Source: Renibacterium sp. (GTDB lineage Bacteria > Actinomycetota > Actinomycetes > Actinomycetales > Micrococcaceae). Taken from it: a stretch of DNA of 64,000 bases. The stretch covers positions 1-64,000 of the forward strand of contig JAFOLH010000009.1 of NCBI GenBank assembly GCA_017419405.1. The letters run 5' to 3'. Below the pieces are notes generated by a model. It saw only the letters and a program-made list of their open reading frames with translations. It did no database searches and was not told the DNA's origin. Made by a program: the position numbers and the translations under genes. Position 1 is the first letter of the stretch. Each line of letters begins with the position of its first letter. Below, in pieces: positions 17,867-27,200 of the stretch.

Positions 17867-18847
17867 TCAAATGTCCAGGTCGAGGGTCAGGAACGTCTTG
17901 TCCGGGACGAAGCCCATGGCTTGGTTGATCCGGAGCATCGGCGCGTTCTCTTCGGCATTGCCGGTATAGATCCGTTCGACCGAAGGCCAACGCTGGCAAG
18001 CGGCCCGCAGATTCGCGGTTTTGATCCAGATCCCGAGGCCATGGCCGCGATGCGCCCGGACCACCAGGGTGTCGCTCTGCAGTGCCGACACCGGGCGTCC
18101 GGGGTGCCAGCTGAGCTCGGTGTAGCCGACCAACTCGCCGGTGCCCCGGTGGCGGGCTGCGGTCACTTGGACCGAAGCCCCTTGGCCGGCCCGGAATGCT
18201 TCGATCCTGCGGACGCGGGCAGCGTCCCACACCTGTTCGTCCATTTTCGCTTCGCCTTGCGGTGCATCGGTGCTCATCATCGATCGGAGCGCAGCGAACG
18301 CCGCGACCAATTCCTCCGGGCAATGATCCTGCCAGCTGCGCAGTTCATAGTCCGGATCGGCCGGTGCCTCGACCTGCCGGGCCGGTTCCACGGGCAGCAC
18401 GCTGACCTTGGCCCGCTGGGTCTCGACGAATCCGCGGCGTCGGTACAGGTCGAGCAATCCGGCGTCGCGCTCGTCGACGAAGGTCCGCAGCCGCTGCCGG
18501 CCCGCCTGGCCGGCCCGGCGCCGTACCTCCTCGAACAGCCGCGGGCCGTGCCCGCTGCCCCGAGGCAGGAAAATCTGGAAGCTCGCCATTGCGAGGTCTT
18601 CCTTGAGCGAGTAGGCGATCTCCGCAATGCCTACCGGCCGGCTCGGCTGCCCGACGCCGAAGACTTCGATCGCACGGAAGACATTCGCCTCGAAGAAGGC
18701 CGCCGGGTTGTTCGAGACCCGGTCTTCGTCATGGTTGCCGGAAATCTCGGCGACCGCGGAATTGCCGAGTTCGAGCCAAGCCGCCAGCGATTCGGCCGAC
18801 GAGTCGCCGTCGAGTCCGAAAAAGCTCAATCCAGCACCTTCTGCCAT
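17867..18847 (-). CDS. Two-domain GNAT acetyltransferase, third tandem copy
   Basis: 326 aa from the ATG at 18847. The C-terminal GNAT domain carries the acetyl-CoA loop VVRAHRGHGLGIWIKTANL and ends AEENAPMLRINQAMGFVPDKTF, very like the two genes upstream; the N-terminal GNAT-like half is more diverged and its RGSGHGPRLFEE loop is less canonical. It overlaps the previous copy by 22 bp; an in-frame TTG at 18829 would give a 4-bp overlap. The acceptor substrate is unknown. Being the most diverged of three copies, it may have shifted function. Confidence 0.8.
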   Translation of the reverse strand: MAEGAGLSFFGLDGDSSAESLAAWLELGNSAVAEISGNHDEDRVSNNPAAFFEANVFRAIEVFGVGQPSRPVGIAEIAYSLKEDLAMASFQIFLPRGSGHGPRLFEEVRRRAGQAGRQRLRTFVDERDAGLLDLYRRRGFVETQRAKVSVLPVEPARQVEAPADPDYELRSWQDHCPEELVAAFAALRSMMSTDAPQGEAKMDEQVWDAARVRRIEAFRAGQGASVQVTAARHRGTGELVGYTELSWHPGRPVSALQSDTLVVRAHRGHGLGIWIKTANLRAACQRWPSVERIYTGNAEENAPMLRINQAMGFVPDKTFLTLDLDI

Positions 18848-19923
18848 TGCCCGGTGAACCCGGTGGGTACGAAGCCCAACGACACATTGACCGCGAGCAT
18901 GTGCTCGTTTTCCGCAGCGTTCCAGGTATAGATCCGCCGCGCAGCCGGTTGCTCCGCGGCGATCCGGGCCAGATTCGCGACCTTCACCCATAGGCCGAGT
19001 TTGTGCCCGCGGTGCTCGCGGATGACCAATGTGTCATCCTGGAAAACCACATCGGAACGGTGCCCCAGAACGGTGATCACGGTGAATCCGGCCAACTTCC
19101 CGGTAGCCAGATGTTCGACGGCGGTGACCAGCGTAGTCCGTCCCTGTGCCAACGCGATCGACTCGCCTTCGCGCACCCGGTCCGCGTCCCAGGGTTCCTC
19201 GTCGAGGTCCACTCCGGCATGCGGCGCGTCGGTGGACATCCGGGACTCCAGCCAGGCGAAGTCGTCGACCCACTCCTCCGGGCAGCGGTCCGTCCAGGTG
19301 TGCAAGCGGTAGTCAGCAGCGGCTGCTGACTCGGCGATCCGCAATTGGCTGGACAACGCCTCCGGATCCACCGGGAGGTCGCAGCCGGAAAACCGTTCGA
19401 CCTGCTCCAAGGTGTACCCGGCGTTCTGGGCGAACCGGACTTCGCGGCTGCTCACCGGCAGCTCCCCCACCCCGGTCGCTGGCTTGAGCGTGGCCGCACC
19501 GGCTTCGGCCACGGTGTCTGCCGGGTGCGACGTCTCCACCACCACAGTGGTTCGGCCTTGCGCCTTGATGTACGCCTCGGAAGCCAGCAGCAGGGCCTTG
19601 CCGATGCCTTCGCCCCGGGTTCCCGGATCGGTGGAGAGCCACACCCAGGCAAGGTGCTGGTTGTCTTCGAGCGGCAGGATGATCTCGCTCTGCCCGCGGA
19701 CCACGCCGTCGAGCTTGGCGATCAGGTAGACATGCCGCTCGTAGGGGTCCGAAGCCATCACCAGGACCTCGTCCGGGGTGTAGGCGAGGTCGTCGTTGCC
19801 CCAGGTGTGCAGCCGCTCCTGCCGGACGACCTCCACCGCGGCCAGGAAGTCGGTGGCCGCCGGGCTGTCCAGGCTCTCCGGGAGCCGGAGTTCTTCGATC
19901 TCCAACGATGCTGCTTGGGTCAC
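18826..19923 (-). CDS. Two-domain GNAT acetyltransferase, second tandem copy
   Basis: 365 aa from the GTG at 19923, chosen because it gives a GTGA overlap with the upstream gene and lines up with that gene's N-terminus (LRLPESLD against LRLPATLD); an ATG at 19965 is the alternative. The N-terminal GNAT domain has GTRGEGIGKALLLASEAY and the C-terminal one IREHRGHKLGLWVKVANL. The order resembles mycothiol-synthase-like double GNAT proteins, but mshD itself is elsewhere in this window. Acceptor unknown. Confidence 0.82.
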   Translation of the reverse strand: MTQAASLEIEELRLPESLDSPAATDFLAAVEVVRQERLHTWGNDDLAYTPDEVLVMASDPYERHVYLIAKLDGVVRGQSEIILPLEDNQHLAWVWLSTDPGTRGEGIGKALLLASEAYIKAQGRTTVVVETSHPADTVAEAGAATLKPATGVGELPVSSREVRFAQNAGYTLEQVERFSGCDLPVDPEALSSQLRIAESAAAADYRLHTWTDRCPEEWVDDFAWLESRMSTDAPHAGVDLDEEPWDADRVREGESIALAQGRTTLVTAVEHLATGKLAGFTVITVLGHRSDVVFQDDTLVIREHRGHKLGLWVKVANLARIAAEQPAARRIYTWNAAENEHMLAVNVSLGFVPTGFTGQWQKVLD

Positions 19924-21035
19924 TGCGCTGATCCGTTCTGTGTTTCGCTGCTGATCTTCTGCCATTCGCCGTCGTAGCCGGCCGGGGTGAAGCCCAAGTC
20001 GACATTGATCGCCAGCATGTGCTCGTTTTCCGCGGCATTCCAGGTGATCACTTTTTCGGCCTGCGGCACGAGCTCGGCCATGCGTTGCAAATTGGCCGCC
20101 TTGATCAACATGCCGAGCCGCTTCCCGCGGTGCGCCCCGCTGACGAAAGTGTCTTCCTGGCTGAGCACTCCGGGCTTCTCCGGGTGGTAACCGAAGTAGC
20201 TGTATGCTGCCACTTCCCCGGATGCCCGGTCCACCGCAGCGCAGCCGTAATTGCCCTGGCCGGCCGCCACGCGATCGGCTTCGTCCTTCCGAAGCCGTGC
20301 CACGTCCCAATATTCGGCCTCGTAATCCAGCCCCGCAGTGGGGATGTCGATGCTCATCTGGGTCAACGCGGTGGTGAAGCTTTCCACGACTTCCTCGGGA
20401 ACCCGGTCTTTCCAGAAGACCAATCGGTAGCCGTCGCCGGATTTCGCCCGGGCAGCCGTCACGAAGGCTCGCAACTTCTCCGGCGGCAGCGGCAGCGGCA
20501 ATTCGCTGAACCGCTCGACCAGTTCCAACTCGTAGCCGGCTTGCCTGGCGAATTGCACCGCTGCCGAGTCCAGGGGCACCGCGCCGCTGCCGGATTTCGG
20601 AACCAGGACGCCGGTCCCCTGCAGATCGAAGTCGGCGGGGTGCTCCGTGCTGCTCTGGAAAACCGTGCGGCCGTTGTGCAGGGCGAGTCGCTCGACGTGT
20701 TCGAGCATCGCCCGGCCGTAGCCGCGACGCCGGAACTGCGGCAGCACTGCGGCGAACAGGTACGCCGAATTCGGGTTGTCCTTCAAGTACCGCATCGCCC
20801 AGCAATACCCGACAGTCTCCCCGGCCACCTGGCCCAGGAAGATCAGCCGCTCGCGGTATTCGTCCGAACGGGAGGAAACCAATCGTGCCAAGGGCGTGGC
20901 AAGCCGGTCATCGTTGTGCCAGATGTCCCGCTTGATCTGATCGACGGCCGCACTGAGCGAATGGAAGTCGGCCGCATCCGGGGCGTCCAGCGTCGCCGGC
21001 AAACGCAGCGCAGTGATCACCAAGTCGTTGCTCAT
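19920..21035 (-). CDS. Two-domain GNAT acetyltransferase, first tandem copy
   Basis: 371 aa. The N-terminal GNAT domain has the acetyl-CoA loop FRRRGYGRAMLEHVERLA and the C-terminal one AHRGKRLGMLIKAANLQ; the end ITWNAAENEHMLAINVDLGF is nearly identical to the second copy. It is the first gene of a tightly overlapping three-gene unit. The ATG lies 6 bp after TAGGCT (21042-21047 on the minus strand), a likely leaderless promoter -10. Small-molecule acetylation or resistance is a general guess; no substrate is visible. Confidence 0.85.
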   Translation of the reverse strand: MSNDLVITALRLPATLDAPDAADFHSLSAAVDQIKRDIWHNDDRLATPLARLVSSRSDEYRERLIFLGQVAGETVGYCWAMRYLKDNPNSAYLFAAVLPQFRRRGYGRAMLEHVERLALHNGRTVFQSSTEHPADFDLQGTGVLVPKSGSGAVPLDSAAVQFARQAGYELELVERFSELPLPLPPEKLRAFVTAARAKSGDGYRLVFWKDRVPEEVVESFTTALTQMSIDIPTAGLDYEAEYWDVARLRKDEADRVAAGQGNYGCAAVDRASGEVAAYSYFGYHPEKPGVLSQEDTFVSGAHRGKRLGMLIKAANLQRMAELVPQAEKVITWNAAENEHMLAINVDLGFTPAGYDGEWQKISSETQNGSAQ

Positions 21036-21131
21036 GAAACCAGCCTACTGGCCGGACGTTGTTGACAACATGTCTCATTTGCCGCAATTGGCCATTAAAT
21101 CGATGATCTGCCTGCCGGTCCGGAAAACCGC

Positions 21132-21695
21132 TCAGCTTCCGGGCTGCACGAAGAGCACTGCGTCGAAAGCCCCATCGCTCCAGGTCGGCTTGCAGCGCGC
21201 CACTTCGCGCCAGCCGGACCTGCGGTACAGCGCCATCGCCGACTCGGCCACCGACGCCGTATCCAGCACGCCGATCATTCCGTTCGCCGAGATCTCGGCC
21301 ATTGCGGCGGACATCAAGGAACGGGCCACACCGCGCCCTTGCTGCTGCGGATCGACGAAGAGCCGTTTGATCAGGCAATGCCGTTCGATCGGCGCACCGG
21401 TCGCGGCCAACCAGAACGGCAGATAGGCCAGGTCCTCGCTCGCCGGCAAGGGCATGATCGAAACCTGGCCGAGCAGTCCGTGCTGGTCTTCAGCGACCCA
21501 CGATGCGCTGAACCGCGGATCGGCCAGCGATTCGAGCGCATGCGGCACCAGCCCACCGGAATCGTCGGCGAAATATCCGGAATCCTCAGCGCAGGCCGCC
21601 AGGATCGCCAAAAGCCCTGGCAGATCGGCATCGGTTCTGGGCCGCAGCAGCACCGTCCGCTCGGCCGTCGCCTTTGCTTCCGCCGGACCGGTCAC
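21132..21695 (-). CDS. GNAT-family N-acetyltransferase
   Basis: 187 aa, single GNAT domain with the acetyl-CoA-binding loop VDPQQQGRGVARSLMSAAM and the late ALYRRSGWREVARC typical of the fold. The GTG start overlaps the upstream GNAT stop by 4 bp (GTGA), so the two are co-translated. Resembles small-molecule acetyltransferases; the acceptor is unknown. It ends 96 bp before the first of the three tandem double-GNAT genes. Confidence 0.85.
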   Translation of the reverse strand: MTGPAEAKATAERTVLLRPRTDADLPGLLAILAACAEDSGYFADDSGGLVPHALESLADPRFSASWVAEDQHGLLGQVSIMPLPASEDLAYLPFWLAATGAPIERHCLIKRLFVDPQQQGRGVARSLMSAAMAEISANGMIGVLDTASVAESAMALYRRSGWREVARCKPTWSDGAFDAVLFVQPGS

Positions 21696-22219
21696 AGCCC
21701 GAGTTCCAGCACATCATCGCGTTCGGCAACTCCGCCGAACATGAAATGCTTTGCGCCCACGGCTTCGAAACCGTGTTTCCGATAGAATTTTTTAGCCCGT
21801 TCGTTGACATTGCTCACGCCGAGCCAGACTGAGGCGAGGCCAGTTTCCCTGGCCCGGTCCAAGGTTTCCCGCATCAGTTCGGCGGCCAAGCCGGAGCCGA
21901 AGCATTCCGACCGGACGTAGCATTTGCTCAGTTCCGCGGTGGGCCGCCCCTGGACCGCCGCCGCGACCTCCGGGTCCGAGGGTGCTTCGACCAGCAGCAA
22001 ACTGTAGCCCTGCAGTCCGCCCGGGCCCTCGGCGAGCAAGAGCCGGGCCGCCGGATTGTTCAGGTACCCGGTGAAAACCTCGCCGCTGAGATACCGGTCA
22101 ATGTGCGCTGCGATGTTCTCCGGGTCGGCACCGGCCGGCGCGGAATAGGGGAAAGTCGCTGCGGCGAGTTCGACGACGGCGTCGAGGTCGGCGGGTTCTG
22201 CAGGGCGGAAAACGGGCAT
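21692..22219 (-). CDS. GNAT-family N-acetyltransferase
   Basis: 175 aa from the ATG at 22219; a TTG six codons earlier is less likely because the -10-like TACAAT (22227-22232) sits 7 bp before this ATG, fitting a leaderless message. The GNAT signature is SECFGSGLAAELMRETLDRARE, followed by VNERAKKFYRKHGFEAVG. It heads a two-gene operon with the next GNAT. Substrate unknown. Confidence 0.83.
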   Translation of the reverse strand: MPVFRPAEPADLDAVVELAAATFPYSAPAGADPENIAAHIDRYLSGEVFTGYLNNPAARLLLAEGPGGLQGYSLLLVEAPSDPEVAAAVQGRPTAELSKCYVRSECFGSGLAAELMRETLDRARETGLASVWLGVSNVNERAKKFYRKHGFEAVGAKHFMFGGVAERDDVLELGL

Positions 22220-22244
22220 GCAACCGATTGTAGTCAAAAGCCAG

Positions 22245-22284
22245 AAAAGCGGGTCGGGAAGCCATGGCTTCCCGACCCGCTTTT
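22245..22284. terminator. 40-bp perfect palindromic terminator after rplA
   Basis: Bases 22245-22284 read identically on both strands, with 20-bp arms starting AAAAGCGGGTCGGG. The four T residues at the end on either strand make it a good Rho-independent terminator for rplK-rplA on the minus strand. Confidence 0.9.
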
Positions 22285-22302
22285 CGGTTGGTTCAGTGCG
22301 TT

Positions 22303-23010
22303 TTAGGCCTCGGTGAGGACCTTGGTGACGTTCGGGTCGACCGAGATGCCCGGGCCGAAGGTGGTGGTCACGGTTGCCTTCTGCAAGTAGCGGCCTTTGG
22401 ACGTGGACGGCTTCAAACGGAGCACTTCGTCGAGCGCGGCTGCGTAGTTCTCCGCGAGCTGCTTGGCGTCGAAGGACACCTTGCCGATGATGAAGTGCAG
22501 GTTGGAGTGCTTGTCGACGCGGAAGTCGATCTTGCCGCCCTTGATTTCGTTGACGGCCTTCGCGACGTCAACGGTCACCGTGCCGGTCTTCGGGTTCGGC
22601 ATCAGGTTGCGCGGTCCGAGGACCTTGCCCAAACGGCCGACCTTGCCCATCAGGTCCGGGGTCGCCACAGCGGCGTCGAAATCGGTCCAACCGCCGGCGA
22701 TCTTTTCGATCAGATCGTCCGAACCGACGAAGTCGGCGCCGGCTGCGATTGCGGCCTCAGCCCGGTCGCCGGTTGCGAAAACCAGGACGCGGGCGGTCTT
22801 GCCGGTGCCGTGCGGCAGGATGACCGTGCCGCGGACCATCTGGTCCGCCTTGCGCGGGTCGACGCCCAAACGGAACGCGACCTCGACGGTGGCGTCGAAC
22901 TTGGACGGGTTGGTGTCTTTGGCCAGCTTGACCGCGTCGACGGGGGCGTACTGCTTGCCCTCTTCGATCTTGGCTACTGCTGCCTCATATGCTTTGCTGC
23001 GCTTTGCCAT
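22303..23010 (-). CDS. rplA: Ribosomal protein L1
   Basis: 235 aa, normal length. It binds 23S rRNA at the E-site stalk and is the translational repressor of the L11 operon. Recognised from [12 protein letters not shown], the rRNA-contact segment [12 protein letters not shown], and [16 protein letters not shown]. It lies 100 bp downstream of rplK and is followed by the palindromic terminator. Confidence 0.98.
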   Translation of the reverse strand: MAKRSKAYEAAVAKIEEGKQYAPVDAVKLAKDTNPSKFDATVEVAFRLGVDPRKADQMVRGTVILPHGTGKTARVLVFATGDRAEAAIAAGADFVGSDDLIEKIAGGWTDFDAAVATPDLMGKVGRLGKVLGPRNLMPNPKTGTVTVDVAKAVNEIKGGKIDFRVDKHSNLHFIIGKVSFDAKQLAENYAAALDEVLRLKPSTSKGRYLQKATVTTTFGPGISVDPNVTKVLTEA

Positions 23011-23110
23011 GCTGCTGTTTCTCCTTGTGCAGTTGTGGTCTGTCGGACCGCGCTGGGCCCTGCCACTGTCTTCGCTCGGAAGACGCTAATGATTGTGTTC
23101 CGTGAAGGGG

Positions 23111-23542
23111 TCAGCCCTCTACGGTGATGCCCATCGAGCGGGCGGTGCCGGCGATGATCTTGGCCGCAGCCTCGACGTCGTTGGCGTTCAAGTCCACGAG
23201 CTTCTGGGTTGCGATTTCATTCACCTGGGCCTGGGTCAGCTTGGCAACCTTGACGGTGTGCGGGGTAGCCGAACCCTTGGCGACGCCGGCAGCCTTTTTG
23301 ATCAGCTCTGCAGCCGGCGGGGTCTTGGTGATGAAGGTGAAGGAACGGTCTTCGTAAACCGTGATTTCCACCGGGATGACGTTTCCACGCTGGGATTCGG
23401 TCGCAGCGTTGTACGCCTTGCAGAATTCCATGATGTTGACACCGTGCTGACCAAGTGCAGGACCGATAGGCGGTGCCGGGTTGGCGGCGCCTGCCTGGAT
23501 CTGCAACTTGATGAGGCCGGTGACTTTCTTTTTGGGAGCCAC
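23111..23542 (-). CDS. rplK: Ribosomal protein L11
   Basis: 143 aa, full length. The N-terminal domain reads [18 protein letters not shown] followed by [16 protein letters not shown], the C-terminal rRNA-binding domain ends MGITVEG. It forms the GTPase-associated centre with the stalk. Canonical order nusG-rplK-rplA. In the 141 bp before it there is a 7-bp hairpin (23599-23605 with 23613-23619) that may belong to its leader. Confidence 0.98.
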
Positions 23543-23683
23543 TTCAGGTCCTTCTCTTGTACATGTTTCCTCGGCTGCCGGAGCGCATCCGAGGCGGTGG
23601 TCGTCATGGCAAGACGACCGACGTCGCCCCCCGCCTAAAGCATGGCAGGAGACGACTAAGTCTTTTGGAACCTATTAAGTCTA

Positions 23684-24505
23684 CTAGATCTTGGTGACTT
23701 GGCCGAACGAGAGCGTCACCGGGGTCTCGCGCTCGAACAGGGAGACCAGAACCACCAGGGTCTGCGACTCGGGTTTGATCTCCGAGATCGTGGCCGGGAG
23801 GGTCTCGAACGGGCCTTCCTTGACGATCACGGATTCGCCGATTTCGAAGTCGACTGCGATCGGCGCCTGCGCGGCCTTGGTCGCCGAACCCTTGCCGTTC
23901 TCGGCGGCCTGCTCTTCTTCGAAGACCGGGGCGAGCATCGAGAAAACTTCGTCCAGGCGCAAGGGCACCGGGTTGTGCGCATTGCCCACGAATCCGGTGA
24001 CGCCGGGAGTGTGCCGGACGACGCCCCAGGAGGCATCGGTCAGTTCCATCCGCACCAGCACGTAGCCGGGGATGCGCACACGGTTGACCACCTTGCGCTG
24101 CGCGTTCTTGATCTCGACGACTTCTTCCATCGGGACCTGGATTTCGAAGATGTGCTCTTCCATATTGAGCGACTGGCTTCGAGTCTCCAGGTTCGCCTTC
24201 ACCCGGTTTTCGTAACCGGCGTAGGAGTGGATGACGTACCAATCGCCTTCTTGGCGGCGGAGTTTGGCTTTGAATTCTTCCACCGGATCCACTGCGGGGA
24301 CGGCGTCTGCCGGCTCCTCGCCAGCAGCGGCCTCGGAATCGTCGGCGGAATCAGCGTCTTCGGATTCGGCGGCTTCCGCCTCGGCTTCAGTCTCGGCGAC
24401 TTCCTCGGCCGGCACTGCAGTATCGACGAGTTCGTCCTGGGCAGCATCCTGCTCGGCACCGGGCTCTTCGCTCTGTTCCGTCATATCGAGCTCCTGCTCA
24501 GACAC
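23684..24505 (-). CDS. nusG: Transcription termination/antitermination protein NusG with acidic N-terminal extension
   Basis: 273 aa. The NGN domain starts at about residue 90 ([19 protein letters not shown]) and the KOW domain is at the end ([18 protein letters not shown]). The first 85 residues or so are an acidic, Ala/Glu/Asp-rich extension absent from the 180-aa E. coli protein and common in actinobacteria. NusG links RNA polymerase to Rho and to ribosomes. The GTG at 24505 has AGGAAA just upstream. It is 68 bp downstream of secE. Confidence 0.96.
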   Translation of the reverse strand: MSEQELDMTEQSEEPGAEQDAAQDELVDTAVPAEEVAETEAEAEAAESEDADSADDSEAAAGEEPADAVPAVDPVEEFKAKLRRQEGDWYVIHSYAGYENRVKANLETRSQSLNMEEHIFEIQVPMEEVVEIKNAQRKVVNRVRIPGYVLVRMELTDASWGVVRHTPGVTGFVGNAHNPVPLRLDEVFSMLAPVFEEEQAAENGKGSATKAAQAPIAVDFEIGESVIVKEGPFETLPATISEIKPESQTLVVLVSLFERETPVTLSFGQVTKI

Positions 24506-24573
24506 GTATTTCCTGCTTTCTTAGTGCGGTAAACCTGTTGCGCCGGGCCCAGCTGGGCCCGCGTCCGGGACGG

Positions 24574-24870
24574 CTATCGTTCAACCGATCCGGTGCCGCC
24601 GAAGACCCAGCCGACGCCAAGCCCGAACGCCAAATCAAGAATCCAGGTGATCGCCATCATGATGATGACAAAAATCAGCACCACAATGGTGAAGCGGATC
24701 AGCTCTTTACGGGTGGGAGTGACCACTTTGCGCAATTCGCCGATGACCTGGCGAACGAAGAGCGCAATGCGCCCAAAGAATCCCGGCTTGCCGGACTTGG
24801 CACCCTTGGCGTCATTGCCAGACTTCTTGGCAGGACGGTCCTGGGAGCTACTGGCAGCTGTTTCGGTCAA
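24574..24870 (-). CDS. secE: Preprotein translocase subunit SecE
   Basis: 98 aa, with a hydrophilic N-terminus, the conserved cytoplasmic helix FVRQVIGELRKVVTPTRKEL and one C-terminal membrane helix (FTIVVLIFVIIMMAITWIL). It stabilises SecY in the protein export channel. The longer upstream reading frame runs into tRNA-Trp, so I use the TTG at 24870, with GTGAGG 8 bp upstream. It is the first gene of secE-nusG-rplK-rplA. Confidence 0.93.
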   Translation of the reverse strand: MTETAASSSQDRPAKKSGNDAKGAKSGKPGFFGRIALFVRQVIGELRKVVTPTRKELIRFTIVVLIFVIIMMAITWILDLAFGLGVGWVFGGTGSVER

Positions 24871-24923
24871 CTGTGCCTCACTCGATTTGAAATTCGACTT
24901 GACTCTGCGGATTGCATATTGCG

Positions 24924-24996
24924 CAGGGCAGACAGGACTCGAACCTGCAACCTGCGGTTTTGGAGACCGCTGCGCTACCAATTGCGCCACTACCCT
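24924..24996 (-). tRNA. tRNA-Trp (anticodon CCA)
   Basis: A complete 73-nt cloverleaf: acceptor arms AGGGUAG and CUGCCCU, anticodon stem GCGGU/ACCGC around loop CUCCAAA, and T arm GCAGG-UUCGAGU-CCUGU. The CCA end is not encoded. It lies just upstream of secE, the usual actinobacterial position. Confidence 0.97.
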
Positions 24997-25171
24997 AGGT
25001 TGGTGCGTTGAAAGGCCTTTTCAGACCGCCATGAAGGCGCAAACCATCATGGTGATTTCAACACCGAGGTACAAGTCTACGCAATCTGCGCGCCGACGTC
25101 GAACTCGCTTTAAACCCCGGTTGTTTTGGGCCTAAAGTGGGCTGTATCGCCCGCACACTCGAAGGAATGCC

Positions 25172-26356
25172 ATGACTTCCAGCCGTATCTCGCAGCGCAT
25201 TGCCGCGATCGCCGAATCCGCAACCCTGGCCGTCGACGCCAAGGCCAAGGCGCTCAAGGCGGCCGGCCGGCCGGTGATCAGCTTCGGCGCGGGCGAGCCC
25301 GACTTCCCCACTCCGGGCTACATCGTGGAAGCGGCAGTCGAGGCGGCGCGGGATCCCAAAAACCACCGCTACTCCCCCGCCGGCGGGCTGCCGGAACTGC
25401 GCGAGGCGATTGCCGCGCAGACCCTGCGGGATTCCGGTTACCCCGTTGACGCCGCACAGGTGCTGGTGACCAACGGCGGAAAACAAGCCGTGTATCAGGC
25501 CTTCGCCACGCTGCTCGATCCAGGCGACGAAGTGCTCGTTCCAAGCCCCTTCTGGACTACTTACCCCGAAGCCATACGGCTTGCGGGCGGCGTTCCGGTG
25601 GACGTTTTCGCCGGAGCCGATCAGGGTTACCTGGTGACCGTGGAACAGTTAGAAGCGGCTCTGACGCCCAAAACCAAGGTGCTGCTTTTTGTTTCACCGT
25701 CCAACCCGACCGGTGCCGTGTATTCTCCGGAACAGACTCGGGAAATCGGCCAGTGGGCTGCGGCCAAGGGGCTCTGGGTGGTCAGCGACGAAATCTACCA
25801 GCACCTGACCTACGACGGCGTGCCGTTCACTTCGATCGCCACGGCGGCCCCGGAGTTGGGCGACAAAGTGGTATTGGTGAACGGCGTGGCCAAAACCTAT
25901 GCGATGACCGGTTGGCGAGTGGGCTGGATGATCGGACCGAAAGACGTGATCAAGGCGGCGACCAATCTGCAGTCCCATGCGACGTCGAATGTTTCCAACG
26001 TCTCGCAGCGCGCTGCTTTGGCCGCGGTTTCCGGACCCTTGGACGCGGTGCACGAGATGGGGGTGGCTTTCGACCGGCGCCGGAAAGCCATCGTGGCCGG
26101 GTTGAACCAGATCCCGGGGCTGGAATGCCCCACTCCGCACGGGGCGTTCTACGTCTATGCCGATGTGCGCGGGCTGTTGGCCCGCCTCAACGTCGCCACC
26201 TCGGCCGAATTGGCAAATTTGATCCTGGAAAAGACTGAGGTTGCCGTAGTCCCCGGAGAAGCCTTCGGGCCCAGCGGGTATTTGCGCCTGTCTTACGCCC
26301 TGGGCGACGAGGACCTAGCCGAGGGTGTACGGCGATTGCAGGAGTTCCTGGGCTAG
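25172..26356 (+). CDS. Class I PLP-dependent aminotransferase (aspartate aminotransferase type)
   Basis: 394 aa. Fold type I enzyme; the Schiff-base lysine is Lys241 in [17 protein letters not shown], with [15 protein letters not shown] near the N-terminus and [16 protein letters not shown] for the cofactor pocket. The carboxylate-binding Arg lies in [11 protein letters not shown] near the end. It probably transfers the amino group between aspartate and 2-oxoglutarate, as AspC-like proteins near secE do in related genomes. RBS GAAGGAA precedes the ATG. Confidence 0.92.
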   Translation: MTSSRISQRIAAIAESATLAVDAKAKALKAAGRPVISFGAGEPDFPTPGYIVEAAVEAARDPKNHRYSPAGGLPELREAIAAQTLRDSGYPVDAAQVLVTNGGKQAVYQAFATLLDPGDEVLVPSPFWTTYPEAIRLAGGVPVDVFAGADQGYLVTVEQLEAALTPKTKVLLFVSPSNPTGAVYSPEQTREIGQWAAAKGLWVVSDEIYQHLTYDGVPFTSIATAAPELGDKVVLVNGVAKTYAMTGWRVGWMIGPKDVIKAATNLQSHATSNVSNVSQRAALAAVSGPLDAVHEMGVAFDRRRKAIVAGLNQIPGLECPTPHGAFYVYADVRGLLARLNVATSAELANLILEKTEVAVVPGEAFGPSGYLRLSYALGDEDLAEGVRRLQEFLG

Positions 26357-26427
26357 GCACAGTTCAACAACAATTCTTTTAATGCCGAATCCTTCGAATG
26401 TTCAACTACTACTTCAATGGATTTTCA

Positions 26428-26472
26428 ACCTCGTGGGCCACTCCGACACAGCGGTAAAGCAACCCACGAGGT
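26428..26472. terminator. Inverted repeat downstream of the aminotransferase gene
   Basis: Ten-base arms ACCTCGTGGG (26428-26437) and CCCACGAGGT (26463-26472) face each other across 25 bp. The long loop makes terminator function uncertain; it lies 72 bp after the stop at the edge of the low-GC patch. Confidence 0.3.
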
Positions 26473-26547
26473 CGAGAATCTACGCCAAAACATCGAGTGA
26501 AGGCAGCACTTCGGCTCTAAGAATTCCCTTCGAGCAGTAAATCCGCG

Positions 26548-26892
26548 TCAACACCCACCAACAGCGAAGATGTTCGTTACCGGGTTCCAGATCTGATAGC
26601 GGATCCATGTAATGCCAGGCGAGACACAACGAAAATCGTTACCCACCTGGTAATCAATTTGCACCCTAACATTACCGCTTCCACAGTGATTGTAGTTTGC
26701 ATTCAGATTTCCCGCATTAGTCCCAGTGTTTCCCAAGTAGCCACAAGGCGTGGCAGCCGCCACGGCCGCCGGCGTCAGTGACTGAGCCTCAAGAGAAGTC
26801 GAGGCCTGAGCCGGGGCGGCTGCAAGGAACGGCGCCCCTAACACAAAAGAAAAACCGAGGAGTCCAGCAGAAAACCTACTCTTCAATCTCAT
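26548..26892 (-). CDS. Small secreted cysteine-containing protein, resembling the DUF6355 family
   Basis: 114 aa. A Sec signal peptide (MRLKSRFSAGLLGFSFVLGA, cleavage near AQAS) leads to a mature part of about 80 residues with four Cys in a spaced pattern: PCGYLGN, NHCGSGNVRVQIDYQVG, RCVSPGI and a terminal GGC. The NHCG and terminal GC pattern is what I recall for DUF6355, a family named for natural-product contexts but without proven function. RBS CCAGGAG is 5 bp before the ATG and a good promoter is upstream. Codon use is AT-rich relative to the neighbours, suggesting acquisition. Confidence 0.6.
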   Translation of the reverse strand: MRLKSRFSAGLLGFSFVLGAPFLAAAPAQASTSLEAQSLTPAAVAAATPCGYLGNTGTNAGNLNANYNHCGSGNVRVQIDYQVGNDFRCVSPGITWIRYQIWNPVTNIFAVGGC

Positions 26893-26948
26893 AAATACTC
26901 CTGGATATATTTGAAATAGTTATTTATATAAATGAAAAATACAAACTT

Positions 26949-26977
26949 ACAATAGCATGTGTTCCACAATTACTCAA
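26949..26977 (-). promoter_or_regulatory. Promoter of the small secreted protein gene
   Basis: On the minus strand TTGAGT (26972-26977) and TATTGT (26949-26954) are spaced by exactly 17 bp, and TGC before the -10 makes it an extended type. It is one of the clearest sigma-70-type promoters in the window. Confidence 0.6.
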
Positions 26978-27200
26978 CGAGAAATTAAGCATTCACAGGA
27001 ACAAGTGCCGGAATCAACCGGAGCCAATGGCGAAGCCGTCGACATGATGCCGGGCTTATCTGAGTCGTTGATCCAAACCACGTATGTTGCAACCCTGCGC
27101 TACTGACGAGGGTCGGGATATATGACAACCTCAATCCTCGACTTAGCGTTACACCTGCCACTCCAACACCATTAACCACACAAAATGTGCTGGATGGAAA
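26978..27200. other. Low-GC intergenic patch without a convincing gene
   Basis: Together with the promoter and leader this makes 308 bp between the small secreted protein and the response regulator. A 64-codon frame from a GTG at 27179 (minus strand, to 26985) is open but has no RBS, no recognisable domain and unusual composition. It may be a decayed gene. Confidence 0.4.

Noticed and set aside
24871..24990. N-terminal extension of secE
   Set aside because: It translates tRNA-Trp; the conserved protein starts at 24870.
26325..26540. 71-codon plus-strand frame after the aminotransferase
   Set aside because: It starts inside the aminotransferase gene in another frame and shows no RBS or domain.
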